From Methylococcus sp. EFPC2 (lineage in GTDB: Bacteria; Pseudomonadota; Gammaproteobacteria; Methylococcales; Methylococcaceae), in contig NZ_CP070491.1 in assembly GCF_016925495.1 (NCBI RefSeq), forward strand, positions 4,166,001 through 4,230,000: a DNA stretch of 64,000 bases. The letters run 5' to 3'. Below the pieces are notes generated by a model. The model saw nothing but the letters and a program-made list of their open reading frames with translations, was not told where the DNA came from and did not search any database. This document shows positions 10,650 through 20,094 of this stretch, one piece after another. The translations under genes were made by a program, and so were the position numbers. Numbering within the stretch: the stretch's first letter is position 1; every line of letters starts with the position of its first letter.

Positions 10650-11033
10650 ATGAGCATCCGAACCGCACGCATTGCCATCCTGGCCTTGGGCCTCACGGCC
10701 TGCAGCCACGACCTCCATACCATGAAGATGGAGGAGGCGCTTGCCAACTACGGCGCGGCAATCCGCTGGGGCTCGTTCGAGCGCGCCGCGGACTTCCAAT
10801 CCGTGCGCAGGGCGCTGGACTCAAAATCGCTGCAAGACATCCATATCAGTTCCTACGATCCGATCTACCGCAAGGAACTCGACGAAGGCGACCGCGCCGA
10901 GCAAATCGTGGAAATCCGATATTACCGTGAAGACGAGGGCGTGGAAAAAAGCGTCACCGATCGCCAAGCGTGGCGATATGACAGGGAAAAGCAGCAATGG
11001 TTTCTCGAGTCGGACTTACCAAAATTTCCTTGA
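10650..11033 (+). CDS. Small hypothetical lipoprotein, 127 aa
   Basis: Signal peptide with lipobox LTAC (cysteine about residue 18), so probably lipid-anchored in the envelope. The mature part is charged and predicted mixed alpha/beta (AIRWGSFERAADFQ, EQIVEIRYYREDEGVEKSVTDRQAWRYDREKQQWFLESDLP), ending like a small NTF2/cystatin-type domain, but I cannot assign a family. It is divergent from the 145-aa gene. A degenerate receiver-domain relic follows. Confidence 0.65.
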   Translation: MSIRTARIAILALGLTACSHDLHTMKMEEALANYGAAIRWGSFERAADFQSVRRALDSKSLQDIHISSYDPIYRKELDEGDRAEQIVEIRYYREDEGVEKSVTDRQAWRYDREKQQWFLESDLPKFP

Positions 11034-11173
11034 GCGGGTAATCTGCCGGCCGCTTGTGCCGTTGTGTGATCGGGAGTCGGCCGTCTGCAAGGTGCCTGGG
11101 CATGGCTGAGATGAGCCTATGGATTATACGAATGGACCGGTACGAGCACCACGTTGCAGGTTTTTTTCTTCAG

Positions 11174-11560
11174 GTCGATATCAACCGCGAATTCGCCGTC
11201 GAACTGCTGCGCGGCCTGAACATCATCGTGGGATCCGGCGGCGAACGGCGAAGAGGCCGTGGCGATGGTGCGGCGGCGCCACTACGACGGCATCTTGATG
11301 GACATCCAGGATGTCCGGTCATGGACGGTCTGGAAGCGGCGCGGCACATCCGCGCCCTGGGACGGGTGCCGGGCCGGGGTTGGCTGGCCGAATTGCCCAT
11401 CGTAACCATGACGGCGCTGGCCATGGCCCAGGGTGCCGAGAATAGCCAGGCGGCGGGCATGAGCGATCACGTGACCAAACTCATCGATCCCGAGCGCCTG
11501 GGGGCCACCCTGAAGCGCTGGTTGAAGAGACCCGAGGGACGTTCCGCCGAGCCGGCCCTG
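11174..11560 (+). pseudogene. Broken response-regulator receiver domain
   Basis: Pieces of a CheY-like receiver are spread over two frames. VDINREFAVELLRGLNI starts in one frame. The stretch ANGEEAVAMVRRRHYDGILMDIQ, containing the phospho-acceptor Asp, is in another (11241-11309). The frame returns for PVMDGLEAARHIRAL and LPIVTMTALAMAQ...AGMSDHVTKLIDPERLGATLKRWL. Extra bases at about 11310 and 11314, inside what should read MDIQ-MPVMDG, show the second shift. The acidic pocket looks degraded (VDI for the usual VDD). It was probably the tail of a hybrid histidine kinase; no kinase part remains. Confidence 0.65.
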
Positions 11561-11700
11561 CCGGCGTCTTGCGCGCTCCCCGCGGATCAGGTCATTGCGC
11601 TGATTCCCAAACTCGAGCCCGGCTCGTGCGGGCCCCAGCCTCGTGTGCCCATCCCGGTGCGGCGTACGCGTCGCCCGTACCCTCAAGACAAGGAGTTAGC

Positions 11701-12762
11701 ATGGAACGTTTGTCCACGCCCTCGCTGGCCGTGAAATTCACCGGTAATGCCAGTGAATATTTCCGCATCTGGATCGTCAACCTCAGCCTGAGCATCCTGA
11801 CCTTAGGCGTCTATTCTGCTTGGGCGAAGGTGCGCAAGCAGCGATATTTTTACGGACACACCCGGCTCGGGGCTTTCAGCTTCGACTACCTGGCCGATCC
11901 CGTGGTCATCTTGAAGGGCCGGCTGATCGCCTTCGCCGTGTTCGCCGCCTATTCCTACGCGGCCGGCCTGTCGCCCGTGCTGAACGGCGCCGCCTTGCTG
12001 CTGTTGCTGATAGGCACGCCCTGGCTGGTGGTCCGTTCCCTGCGTTTCAAGGCGCGCAACTCCGCCTATCGCGGCCTGCGCTTCGACTTCAGGGCCGGAT
12101 TTCGCGACGCGGCGGGCCCTTATTTGTTGCTGCTGCTTTTGCTGCCATTGACCCTGGGTCTGGCTTATCCCTACGTCATCGCCAAGCAAAAGAAGTTCAT
12201 GTACGACGGCTTTCGCTACGGTCGCACACCTTTTCGGCTGGATGCGGACGTACAGGCTTTTTACGGCCTGTTTCTCAAGTTCTCGGGCATCGCCGCCGGC
12301 TTGGCCGGTGCGACCATACCCGTGTTTGCATACGGCCTTTCCCATTGGGGAACGGGCCTGGCCCAAGGCGCCCCAGCCCCGGACGGGGCGGGCAATCCGC
12401 TGCCTTTCTTGGCGCTGGGCTACGTTTTCGCGGCCTTGGCCAGCTTCACGTTGACCAGTTACCTGCAGGCGGGGATGAATAACCTGATCTGGAACAGCGT
12501 GTCGCTGGGGCCGCACCGGTTCCGCAGCGAACTGCGTTTCGCGTCGCTGCTGTGGATAAATACCAGTAATGCCCTGGCGATCCTGCTTAGCCTCGGCTTT
12601 CTCTATCCCTGGGCCGCGATACGCAGCATGCGATACCGGCTGGATCATTTGTATGTTTTGCCGGCGGGCGATCTGGAGGCGTTCGTGGCCGGAGAGGTGG
12701 AAGCGGTGCGCGCCACCGGCGAGGAACTGACCGAATTCCTGGACGTGGATTTGGGCCTATGA
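11701..12762 (+). CDS. DUF898 (YjgN-type) polytopic membrane protein, 353 aa
   Basis: AAGGAG precedes the ATG at 11701. The protein shows the DUF898 repeat pattern: FRIWIVNLSLSILTLGVYSAWAKVRKQRYFYGHTRL near the N-terminus and a second copy later (LLWINTSNALAILLSLGFLYPWAAIRSMRYRLDHL). About six to eight transmembrane segments are visible. Function unknown in the family. Its stop overlaps the start of an M48 peptidase (ATGA), a common pairing for this family, so the two probably act together. Confidence 0.85.
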   Translation: MERLSTPSLAVKFTGNASEYFRIWIVNLSLSILTLGVYSAWAKVRKQRYFYGHTRLGAFSFDYLADPVVILKGRLIAFAVFAAYSYAAGLSPVLNGAALLLLLIGTPWLVVRSLRFKARNSAYRGLRFDFRAGFRDAAGPYLLLLLLLPLTLGLAYPYVIAKQKKFMYDGFRYGRTPFRLDADVQAFYGLFLKFSGIAAGLAGATIPVFAYGLSHWGTGLAQGAPAPDGAGNPLPFLALGYVFAALASFTLTSYLQAGMNNLIWNSVSLGPHRFRSELRFASLLWINTSNALAILLSLGFLYPWAAIRSMRYRLDHLYVLPAGDLEAFVAGEVEAVRATGEELTEFLDVDLGL

Positions 12763-13769
12763 GCCGGATCGACGGCTGGTATTTCGACGGCCGTTCGTCC
12801 GCCGGATGGCGCGTGAGCCTGGAACTCGGCATGGACGTTTTGAAATTGTCCGGCGGTGCGGAGTTGGAATACCGGGTGGAAGAAACGCGCGTCGAGGACC
12901 GCGTGGGCAGCACGCCGCGCAGGCTGCGCTTTTCCGACGGGGCGGTGTTCGAAACCGAGGCTTACGAAGCGGTGGACGCCTGGTTGTCCCGGCGCGGCAT
13001 TTGCGCAGCGCCCTGGTGGCAGCGGATGGAGCGCTACACGGGGGCCGCGCTGGCCGGCCTGTTGCTGACGGCGGCCTGTTATTGGGCCGGCGTGGTTTAC
13101 GGAATACCCGCCCTGGCCGAATTCGCCGCCTTCCGCCTGCCCGAGGAGGTCGACCGGAAGCTGGGGGAGGAGGCCTGGCGCAGCGCGGACCGGGCCTTGT
13201 TCACCGCGTCCGCGCTGACGGAAGAAACGAAGCGGCAGGTGGACGAGCAATTCCGCCGCGTCATCGATCCGGCGACTGCGCCTCAGCACCGTCTGGAGTT
13301 CCGTCATGGTGGCGCGATCGGTGCCAATGCCCTGGCTTTTCCCGGCGGCATCGTGGTAGTGACCGACGAACTGGTTCTCTTAGCCCAGCATCCGGAAGAG
13401 GTCGCCGCGGTGCTGGCCCACGAAGCAGGACATCTGCATTACCGCCACGGCTTGCGCATGGCGCTGGAGCAGACCAGCCTGGGCCTGCTGGCCGTGGTGC
13501 TGACGGGCGACCCGTCCTGGCTGGGTGCCGGGATTCCGCTGCTGCTCATCCAAAACAGCTATACGCGCGATTTCGAGCGCCAAGCCGACGACTACGCCGT
13601 GCGGCGTCTGCGCGCCCTGGGCATCGCGCCGGGGCGGCTGGCGGAGATGCTGGAGCGGCTGGAACGGCAAGCCTGCAAGTCGAATTGTCCCACGTGGGAC
13701 TGGTTCTCCACCCACCCCGCCGCTCGCGAAAGAGCCGAGCGGATTACGCGGGGGCAGACAGACGGATGA
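12759..13769 (+). CDS. Membrane-anchored M48-family metallopeptidase, 336 aa
   Basis: The zinc site HEAGH is at residues 221-225, with the third ligand Glu in FERQADDYAV, the M48 arrangement. An N-terminal beta-rich domain of about 85 residues (GWYFDGRSSAGWRVSLEL) precedes one transmembrane helix (about 92-115) and the protease domain. Two cysteines (CKSNCPTWDWFSTHP) lie before the end. HtpX/BepA-type peptidases work in envelope quality control; the active site here is probably periplasmic. It overlaps the DUF898 gene by 4 bases. Confidence 0.85.
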   Translation: MSRIDGWYFDGRSSAGWRVSLELGMDVLKLSGGAELEYRVEETRVEDRVGSTPRRLRFSDGAVFETEAYEAVDAWLSRRGICAAPWWQRMERYTGAALAGLLLTAACYWAGVVYGIPALAEFAAFRLPEEVDRKLGEEAWRSADRALFTASALTEETKRQVDEQFRRVIDPATAPQHRLEFRHGGAIGANALAFPGGIVVVTDELVLLAQHPEEVAAVLAHEAGHLHYRHGLRMALEQTSLGLLAVVLTGDPSWLGAGIPLLLIQNSYTRDFERQADDYAVRRLRALGIAPGRLAEMLERLERQACKSNCPTWDWFSTHPAARERAERITRGQTDG

Positions 13770-14235
13770 TACTGTCGCCGGCTTGGTTCGAGCCGATACT
13801 AGCGTCGGCAAACCGGAGGTGATACCCCTGGCGGCAGGTATACAAAAAGGCCCATATATTAAGTGCCGCCCCTTATTTAGCAAGCAGATCTTGAGGCTAC
13901 GGCATCTGTCGGCCAATAACGAAGGATACTCGAATGATGCGCTTAGACCTCCGGCGCATCCTACTGCCCTTGGGTATCACCGATATTCCATCCTGGAACT
14001 GGCGACCTAGATCGATAACCTATCGAAGACCTGGGCTGGCGAAGCGTAAGCCGCCCTGCTCGGCGGTGCTTGATGAGGTAAGGGCGCCGCCCCGGCCATC
14101 CCATTACTTGAATACCGCCGAATATCAATCGGCAATGCCGCTTTCTTGTTGGCCGTATATCGGTTTTCATCCGTTTGTAGGATCAGGTGTTTATCCTGTC
14201 AACCGGGCACATTGTGCTCTCATGGAGATATCGGT
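13770..14235. other. Intergenic region without recognisable content
   Basis: These 466 bases contain only short frames without motifs. A GGAG lies 8 bases before the downstream ATG at 14236. I see no repeat, tRNA or insertion sequence here. Confidence 0.4.
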
Positions 14236-16440
14236 ATGACTATAAAGCAGAACGTCGTCGCCTTCGCGAACCTCGGCATTCCGGCGGCCTTGCTTCTGGG
14301 ATTGGTGCATTGGGATGGGCAGTTATTGGAATATCTGTTTTATCTGCGTGTCCCATTGACGAGTGGTGCGCTGCTCTTCCTATTGCCGGTCGTCTGTATT
14401 TATCTGCTGCCCACCATGCTCGGCAACCTGTTCGTGATGGGCAATATCTGGCGCTTGGCACTCATCATCCCCGGAGCCGTGGCCACGGCGCTGGGTATCG
14501 TGCTGGTGGGCGGTATCATCGGTGCCAATGCACCGGCGCGTTTCGATCTCGAGCCGTGTCCCTGGCTCACCACCTTGGGCTCCGACCAGTCCTGGACGCC
14601 TTATCTGTGGGCTGTCGTTCTTGGTTTTCCAACCGCGCTGGCCGCCTACTGGTCGTCCGGGCCGGCGTCCAAGGAGATGGAGGGCCGGCAACGCACACTG
14701 GGCGCGCTCATCGGGCTAGCGCTTTCCGCCTTGCTGCTTGCGGCCGTGTTCTGGATACGCTCGGCTCTTTCCGTGGATGTGGCGTCGCGGCTGCTGCTTA
14801 GCGTCGTTTCCTTCCTGCCCGAAGCGGCACGCAAGGGCCTGCTGTTGTCGGACGGAAGCTTGGCGCCCGGCCATCTGACGGCGCTCGGGTTTGTGCTCGT
14901 CGCCGGCATCCTGTACCTGATCGGGTTGTTTGTTTACCGGCCCCGGGTGCAGCGGGCCTGGCAGTTGCCCGCCCTGTCCTATGTGCTCGGCCTGCTGCTC
15001 ATCTACTCCTTTTTGTTCGGGCTGTTGACCTTCGTTTTCGATTATTACCGGGTTCCGGTGTTGCTCTCTTTCCTGGCGGTGTCGGCTTTGGCATACCGGC
15101 TGTGGAAGGTCGATCACTACTACGATATCCGCGCGACCGCCATCGCTCCGCCGTCCGAAGGCGATTTTGTCCGCGCCCTGCAGCAGCGGCTCGCGAGCCA
15201 GACGGGCAAGCGGACGCTGGTGGTAGTCTGCGCCAGCGGCGGCGGCATACAGGCGGCCGGTTGGACGACCGCGGTCCTTACCGGCTTGCAGCGCTTGCTG
15301 AAGCAGGAGTTCACGCGGGCCATCGGGTTGATCAGCGCGGTCTCGGGCGGGTCGGTGGGCACGCTGCATTTCCTCGACCGTTTCGGTCCTGACGGCGCGC
15401 CGGAAGATGCCGAACTCGACGCTATTTTCGCGGCGGCCACGGCGGACAGCCTGGGCGCGACGGGCTGGGGGCTGGTCTATCCGGACTTGTGGCGGTTCAC
15501 GGGATGGCCCTTTCTGCACACGAAGCCGCGGGATCGCGGTGCGGCGATCGACACTGACTGGAAGTCTTTCATGGCGCATCCCGCGGCGACTCTGCGCGGC
15601 TGGGTCGAGCCCATTAAGAACGGCCAGCTGCCGACCCCGGTGTTCAATGCCACGCTGGTGGAAGACGGTCGGCACTATCTGATTAGCCCCATGACCTTCA
15701 CGACCGCGCCTCTCGAAGGCGTGGAATTCAACGGTTTTTATCCGGACAAGGATCTGGACGCCAGCACCGCCGCACTGCTGTCGGCGACTTTCCCCTATGT
15801 CACGCCGATTGCCCGTAACCGCACGGTACCGGAAACGCAGACCGAAGAGGCGCATGTTTTCCACGTTGCCGACGGCGGATACTTCGACAACTACGGGGTC
15901 ATCACCGCCGTGGATTGGCTCGGCGAGCAGGTGCTGCCCATTCGGCAGGAATTGAACTTGGAGCGCATCTTGTTCGTGGAAATCCGGGCATTTCCCGACA
16001 GCGCGCCCCTGGAAACCGCGCCCAGACGTAATGCCGGATGGCTGGTGGCGCTCTTCGGGCCTTTGCTCACCGTGTTTGCCGCCCGTAACTCGACACAGGC
16101 GCAGCGGAATCAGGACGAAGTGAACGAAATCGGGGAGCGGTGCAAAGCGGCGGGCCTGGAGTTTTTCGATTTCAAGATGACTTTCCCCGCAGAGATAACG
16201 TTCTTTGAACGTCCATGGGCTACGGGATACGCGGCTATCGATCGGTATACGAGCAAGCTGGTGGGGGCCGATCGGAAGCCCAAGCCCTATGAACCGCCCT
16301 TGTCCTGGACGCTGACGAAAAAACAGCGGGAGGCGATAAAGGACGCTTGGAACGATCTCGCCAATGATTCGTTTAGCGAAGTGGCGAGGCTGAAGCAAGT
16401 CTGGCAAGCCGGCTTGCCGCAAGATCGGTCCGCCGGCTGA
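14236..16440 (+). CDS. Polytopic membrane patatin-like phospholipase, 734 aa
   Basis: The start at ATG 14236 is supported by GGAG 8 bases upstream. Residues about 10-290 hold roughly eight transmembrane helices. The C-terminal half is patatin-like: CASGGGIQAAGW (oxyanion hole, from residue 335), SAVSGGSVG with nucleophile Ser373, and ADGGYFDNYG with catalytic Asp546, giving a Ser-Asp dyad. Predicted activity is acyl hydrolysis of membrane lipids. The polytopic N-terminus is larger than in ordinary bacterial patatins. The gene appears monocistronic and ends before a strong hairpin. Confidence 0.82.
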   Translation: MTIKQNVVAFANLGIPAALLLGLVHWDGQLLEYLFYLRVPLTSGALLFLLPVVCIYLLPTMLGNLFVMGNIWRLALIIPGAVATALGIVLVGGIIGANAPARFDLEPCPWLTTLGSDQSWTPYLWAVVLGFPTALAAYWSSGPASKEMEGRQRTLGALIGLALSALLLAAVFWIRSALSVDVASRLLLSVVSFLPEAARKGLLLSDGSLAPGHLTALGFVLVAGILYLIGLFVYRPRVQRAWQLPALSYVLGLLLIYSFLFGLLTFVFDYYRVPVLLSFLAVSALAYRLWKVDHYYDIRATAIAPPSEGDFVRALQQRLASQTGKRTLVVVCASGGGIQAAGWTTAVLTGLQRLLKQEFTRAIGLISAVSGGSVGTLHFLDRFGPDGAPEDAELDAIFAAATADSLGATGWGLVYPDLWRFTGWPFLHTKPRDRGAAIDTDWKSFMAHPAATLRGWVEPIKNGQLPTPVFNATLVEDGRHYLISPMTFTTAPLEGVEFNGFYPDKDLDASTAALLSATFPYVTPIARNRTVPETQTEEAHVFHVADGGYFDNYGVITAVDWLGEQVLPIRQELNLERILFVEIRAFPDSAPLETAPRRNAGWLVALFGPLLTVFAARNSTQAQRNQDEVNEIGERCKAAGLEFFDFKMTFPAEITFFERPWATGYAAIDRYTSKLVGADRKPKPYEPPLSWTLTKKQREAIKDAWNDLANDSFSEVARLKQVWQAGLPQDRSAG

Positions 16441-16556
16441 GGCGGCGCGCTCGGCCAAGGCGCGCGTGTAGCCTGACTCTTGCGAAGGCCGTCTGACAAC
16501 GTGGCCGCTGGGGCGATCGGACGCGCGCGATATTTCTGGATACATCCTGCCCCCGA

Positions 16557-16595
16557 GCGCTGCACCGCCGCAGCCTGACCGGGGCGGTGCAGCGC
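16557..16595. terminator. Bidirectional terminator-type hairpin
   Basis: A perfect 13-bp stem (16557-16569 with 16583-16595) closes a 13-base loop between the convergent patatin and cytochrome genes. Its position suggests a shared transcription terminator. Only a short T-rich tail (TTGTC) follows on the plus strand. Confidence 0.6.
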
Positions 16596-16606
16596 TTGTC
16601 GCTATG

Positions 16607-19600
16607 TCAGCGTCCTAGCGCGATACGCGGACCGGTTCCAGGTGGTGTGCAGGTGTAGGTGATTTCGCCGTAGTCTTTGCCGGCCGTTTCCCGCAGTTTG
16701 GCATCACTCAACGCCGTTCCTTTTCCCGTTGCGGGCTCGAATTTGCCGTTGCCGTAAACGTATCCGCCCCGCCGGGTTTGCGCGATCAGATCGCATTCCC
16801 CCAGTTGAGCCCGGCTGATGAGGAGGTCGATTCTCGCTCCGACCCGGGCGGCGTTCTTGGAGGACAGCGTCACTTGTTGCCCGACGACCGGCGCGAGATT
16901 GCTGTCGAAGGCCAGCAAAAACGCTTCCAGGTCTCGCCGGAGGGTGATCTGATCCTGTTCCGGCACCACGGGATTGGGTAGCCCGCCCAGATTACCCGGG
17001 TCCTCGCCGTCGACGAGGAATTCGGGCAAAGCGACCGGGGTGCGCGGATCCAGGATCGGTATGGTCCCCGGCGGGCGCTGGAAGAACACCGACCCGCTGA
17101 CGAAACGGAACACCGTGTCGGTACTGCCGTCGTGCAAAAAGCCGAATCCGCGGACCTGCTCACCTTGCGGGCCGACATTGGCCAGCGGCGCGAATTGCAG
17201 GCTGCCCGGCGGCGTGATCAGGAACGAGGGATTTTCCAATGCAGCCATGCCGAACATGCCGATTTTCTGATAAAGGTTGCGCAGATGCGGAATCTTGAAG
17301 AACTGCGATTCGCCCTCGAACGAGAACTGGCCATCCGTCCCGAAGAAGCCGGGGTGTTTGACCGCGGGAAACTGCCGGTTGCCGTCTTTATCCAGCACAT
17401 GGCAGCCGTGGCAGGTCTGGAAGGTGTCGGATGGCAGCGTGCCCAGGAAAAAATCGTGTCCCCGTTGCTGCGATTCGTTGAGCGAGTTGTCCAGATTGCG
17501 GATCGGGTTGGGCGGATAGGTGATTTCAAGGATGAAATCGGTAAATGCCTGCATGTCCTCCTTAGCCAGCATGCTGTCCCGGCCATTCAAGCCGACGAAC
17601 GCGATATTGAACTTGCGGAATGCCAGATCCTCGTCGAACGAGCCGCCATTCGGTTGCACGTTGTCGTCCGGGCTGTCCGCCCCTTCGCCCAGGATGGCCC
17701 GGTTGCCGCCGGTGCGGTCCCCGCGCCAGTGCATCGAGCCATGGTTATCCAGGCCACGCAGGCTTTGCGTGGTCATCGGCCCCTTCATCGGCCGGAAATG
17801 CGGAGTCAGCGGATTGGGTAACAAGTCTCCGGTGAGCGGATCGATCGCCCTGAGCAGGAAAAAACCGATGTCGGTATCGACTTTGAAAGGTCCGGTATTC
17901 TCGGTCTGATCGCCGTCGGGGTCGCCCAGATCCCAGGCCAGGCTATCGAGATCGCCGAATACATGGCAACTGGCGCAGGCGGAATCGCCATGGCTGGAGG
18001 TGAGCGAGGCATCGTAGAGGAAGCGTCGTCCCTTCACGATATGGGCGGGTTCGGGGTTGTACAGGTTCAGGTGCGAGACTTCCCGTTGCTTGTCCAGGTC
18101 GATGGTGGAGATGCCGTTGTCGAACCGCGTCAATACATAAAGCCGGCCGTGCGGGCGGTCCAATACCAGTCCGCTGGGCCCGCCGCCGCTGACAGGGATT
18201 TGCTTGCGGGCGTCCGGTACGAAACGATCGCTTTCCAGCTCCTGGGTATCATAGACCGCGACTTCGCGGGTGCCGAAAGCCGCCACGTACAGGGTGCGCC
18301 CGTCCGGCGTGATCGCCATGCCTTGCGGGAAGGCGACGCTGGTGTCGTTTTCCTTGTTCGGAATCGGATCGCAGCAATGGTCGTAGTCGATGTGTTTGTT
18401 GAGATGCCGGGGCTCCACCGACAGCCCCGAGCGGCCGAGAACGGTGATGCGGCTTTCGTGTAGATGTCCGCGAACCGTGTGCCCGGACGCCGCGCCGGCC
18501 CCTTCGAAGCGGTTCTGGTTCTGCGCCTCGGTGTTGGCCACGTACACGTGGCCGTTGGCCGGATTCACGATCATATTGAACAGCACGGTTCCAACCCCGC
18601 TGTAGGACTCGTCAGCGACCGCGCGCGGCGGATCGGCCATGGCGTCGATGGTGAAGACGTCGCGATCCGGCAGCGAAAACGGCACGAGGTCGTCCCAGTT
18701 CTGCCCCAGGTCGTCGACCCAGTGTCCATGGCGGAACTGTACGATCAGTCCGACGCTCGGCTGACTTTTTCCTTCATGGTTGACCAGCGGTTCCGGGGGG
18801 TTGTTGTGGGCAAGTCGCAATTCCGGATAGATGCGCCCGGGGATGGTCGTGATCGCCTGGCGAACCAGAAATTCGTTGATGGTCGTGGTCTTGTTGCCAG
18901 TATGAAAACCCGCGGCGTAAACCCGGCGACCATCGGGCGTTACCGTCAACGCGCGCGGCGTGTCGGTAAACAGCGTGATGACGGTGAGCGGATCACCTTC
19001 GAGCGTATCGCCGAGCTGATCGGCATCGAAGACCCATACATCGGCACGGCCGACACCGGGGGTGGTCAGTTGTGGATCGAAGCGGAGGTTTTGTCCGCGG
19101 TGCGCGGTGGTGATGAACGCTCGGCGTTTGCCTGGTCCGGCGAAAACGATGTCTCGCGGTTCGTCCCCTACCAACAGGGTGCGAACGACGCGGGCGTGCT
19201 CCTGTTCGTCGATATCTACGATGCTGATACTGTCGGACAGATGATTGACCACCCAGATTTCATGGTCGTTGCGCAGGGCCAGTGCAACAGGCTCCAGTCC
19301 GACGGGTACGGAAAACAAGGGGGTCAGCCCCGAGCGGTCGACGTGAAACACTTCCAGACGGTTGTTCGGCGTATTGAGCGCGAACAAGCGCCGGCCGTTT
19401 TTCGACAGTGCGATAGGGCGAGTCTGACCGGATTCAAATAGCGTAAAGCGCGAAGTCTCAAGAGGAGAGGGTGGTGCAGCCTGAGCGCCGTGCTCCCATA
19501 ACATGGCCAGCCCCAGAAAAATGACTGCGATCATCGCGCATCGTGATCGTGATCGTGATCGTGATCGTGCCGTGAGAGCCGGTAACCGGGCGGTGGAAAT

Positions 19601-19660
19601 GGACACAGATTGCCGGGTGCCGCCTGGCGTGAAAGTGAAGCTCAAGTCGATCTTGTTCAT
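16607..19660 (-). CDS. Large exported beta-propeller di-heme cytochrome c, 1017 aa
   Basis: The start at 19660 has GGAGAGAG 5 bases upstream. The N-terminus is a long, basic n-region (containing SRSRSRSR) before a hydrophobic core (MIAVIFLGLAMLW) and cleavage near AQA-APP. Residues about 75-545 form a YVTN/NHL-type beta-propeller (repeated RPIALSKNGRRLFALN, RALTVTPDGRRVYAAG, QGMAITPDGRTLYVAAFG). Two heme sites, CASCH (562-566) and CHGCH (750-754), lie in a C-terminal region similar to MauG/di-heme peroxidases (HFRPMKGPMTTQSLRGL, FKIPHLRNLYQKIGMFG). Such proteins are periplasmic or surface-attached; methanotrophs have surface di-heme peroxidases, but I cannot claim orthology. It stands alone. 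Confidence 0.78.
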   Translation of the reverse strand: MNKIDLSFTFTPGGTRQSVSISTARLPALTARSRSRSRSRCAMIAVIFLGLAMLWEHGAQAAPPSPLETSRFTLFESGQTRPIALSKNGRRLFALNTPNNRLEVFHVDRSGLTPLFSVPVGLEPVALALRNDHEIWVVNHLSDSISIVDIDEQEHARVVRTLLVGDEPRDIVFAGPGKRRAFITTAHRGQNLRFDPQLTTPGVGRADVWVFDADQLGDTLEGDPLTVITLFTDTPRALTVTPDGRRVYAAGFHTGNKTTTINEFLVRQAITTIPGRIYPELRLAHNNPPEPLVNHEGKSQPSVGLIVQFRHGHWVDDLGQNWDDLVPFSLPDRDVFTIDAMADPPRAVADESYSGVGTVLFNMIVNPANGHVYVANTEAQNQNRFEGAGAASGHTVRGHLHESRITVLGRSGLSVEPRHLNKHIDYDHCCDPIPNKENDTSVAFPQGMAITPDGRTLYVAAFGTREVAVYDTQELESDRFVPDARKQIPVSGGGPSGLVLDRPHGRLYVLTRFDNGISTIDLDKQREVSHLNLYNPEPAHIVKGRRFLYDASLTSSHGDSACASCHVFGDLDSLAWDLGDPDGDQTENTGPFKVDTDIGFFLLRAIDPLTGDLLPNPLTPHFRPMKGPMTTQSLRGLDNHGSMHWRGDRTGGNRAILGEGADSPDDNVQPNGGSFDEDLAFRKFNIAFVGLNGRDSMLAKEDMQAFTDFILEITYPPNPIRNLDNSLNESQQRGHDFFLGTLPSDTFQTCHGCHVLDKDGNRQFPAVKHPGFFGTDGQFSFEGESQFFKIPHLRNLYQKIGMFGMAALENPSFLITPPGSLQFAPLANVGPQGEQVRGFGFLHDGSTDTVFRFVSGSVFFQRPPGTIPILDPRTPVALPEFLVDGEDPGNLGGLPNPVVPEQDQITLRRDLEAFLLAFDSNLAPVVGQQVTLSSKNAARVGARIDLLISRAQLGECDLIAQTRRGGYVYGNGKFEPATGKGTALSDAKLRETAGKDYGEITYTCTPPGTGPRIALGR
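19540..19569. repeat. Five tandem ATCGTG hexamers in the cytochrome signal region
   Basis: Five exact copies of a 6-bp unit lie between the SD-supported start codon and the hydrophobic core of the cytochrome signal peptide. On the coding strand they give alternating Ser (TCA) and Arg (CGA). Gain or loss of a unit would keep the frame and change the length of the basic n-region. Confidence 0.85.
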
Positions 19661-20094
19661 CGTCTCTCTCCATGTGTTCCATGAATAGATGCCACGTCGC
19701 CGACCGCAAGGTCTTCGACGAGGCATCTTTCCATAGCCTAGGGAAGGCGACTAGCTACAAAATCCCTTACGGCAAAACTCGTCATGGGCATTTCGCGGGC
19801 GTTGGGCTACCGAAAAGCCAATTCGCAATCCGCCAGGGTGGCAGCCGAGGAGCAGTGCCGGAGCAAGCTCAAGCTTGCCAGCGCCAAGCAAGACATAGCG
19901 CCCCGCTCCGCTGAGCGTTTGAGTTTACGCAGGATGACTAGGGCTCGAGGACAGGGGAACGATCAGGCGTAAGCTGAGGGCGGTCATGGAAGCGCGCGCC
20001 TCGATTCGGATCCTGGCGAGGCACGTGGAGCCGGTGAAGCCTAGCTCGGAGAACACGCGCTCTTTTCTCGCGGCGGCCGATATTATTAATCAGG

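Noticed and set aside
13934-14239. Plus-strand 101-codon frame before the patatin gene
   Set aside because: No recognisable domain, low-complexity Pro/Arg content, and overlap with the patatin start and its ribosome site.
19464-19480. An 11-base match (GGAGAGGGTGG) to the 3' end of tRNA-Ser, possible left attachment site
   Set aside because: It lies inside the cytochrome coding region near the signal peptide and is too short; chance in GC-rich DNA is likely.
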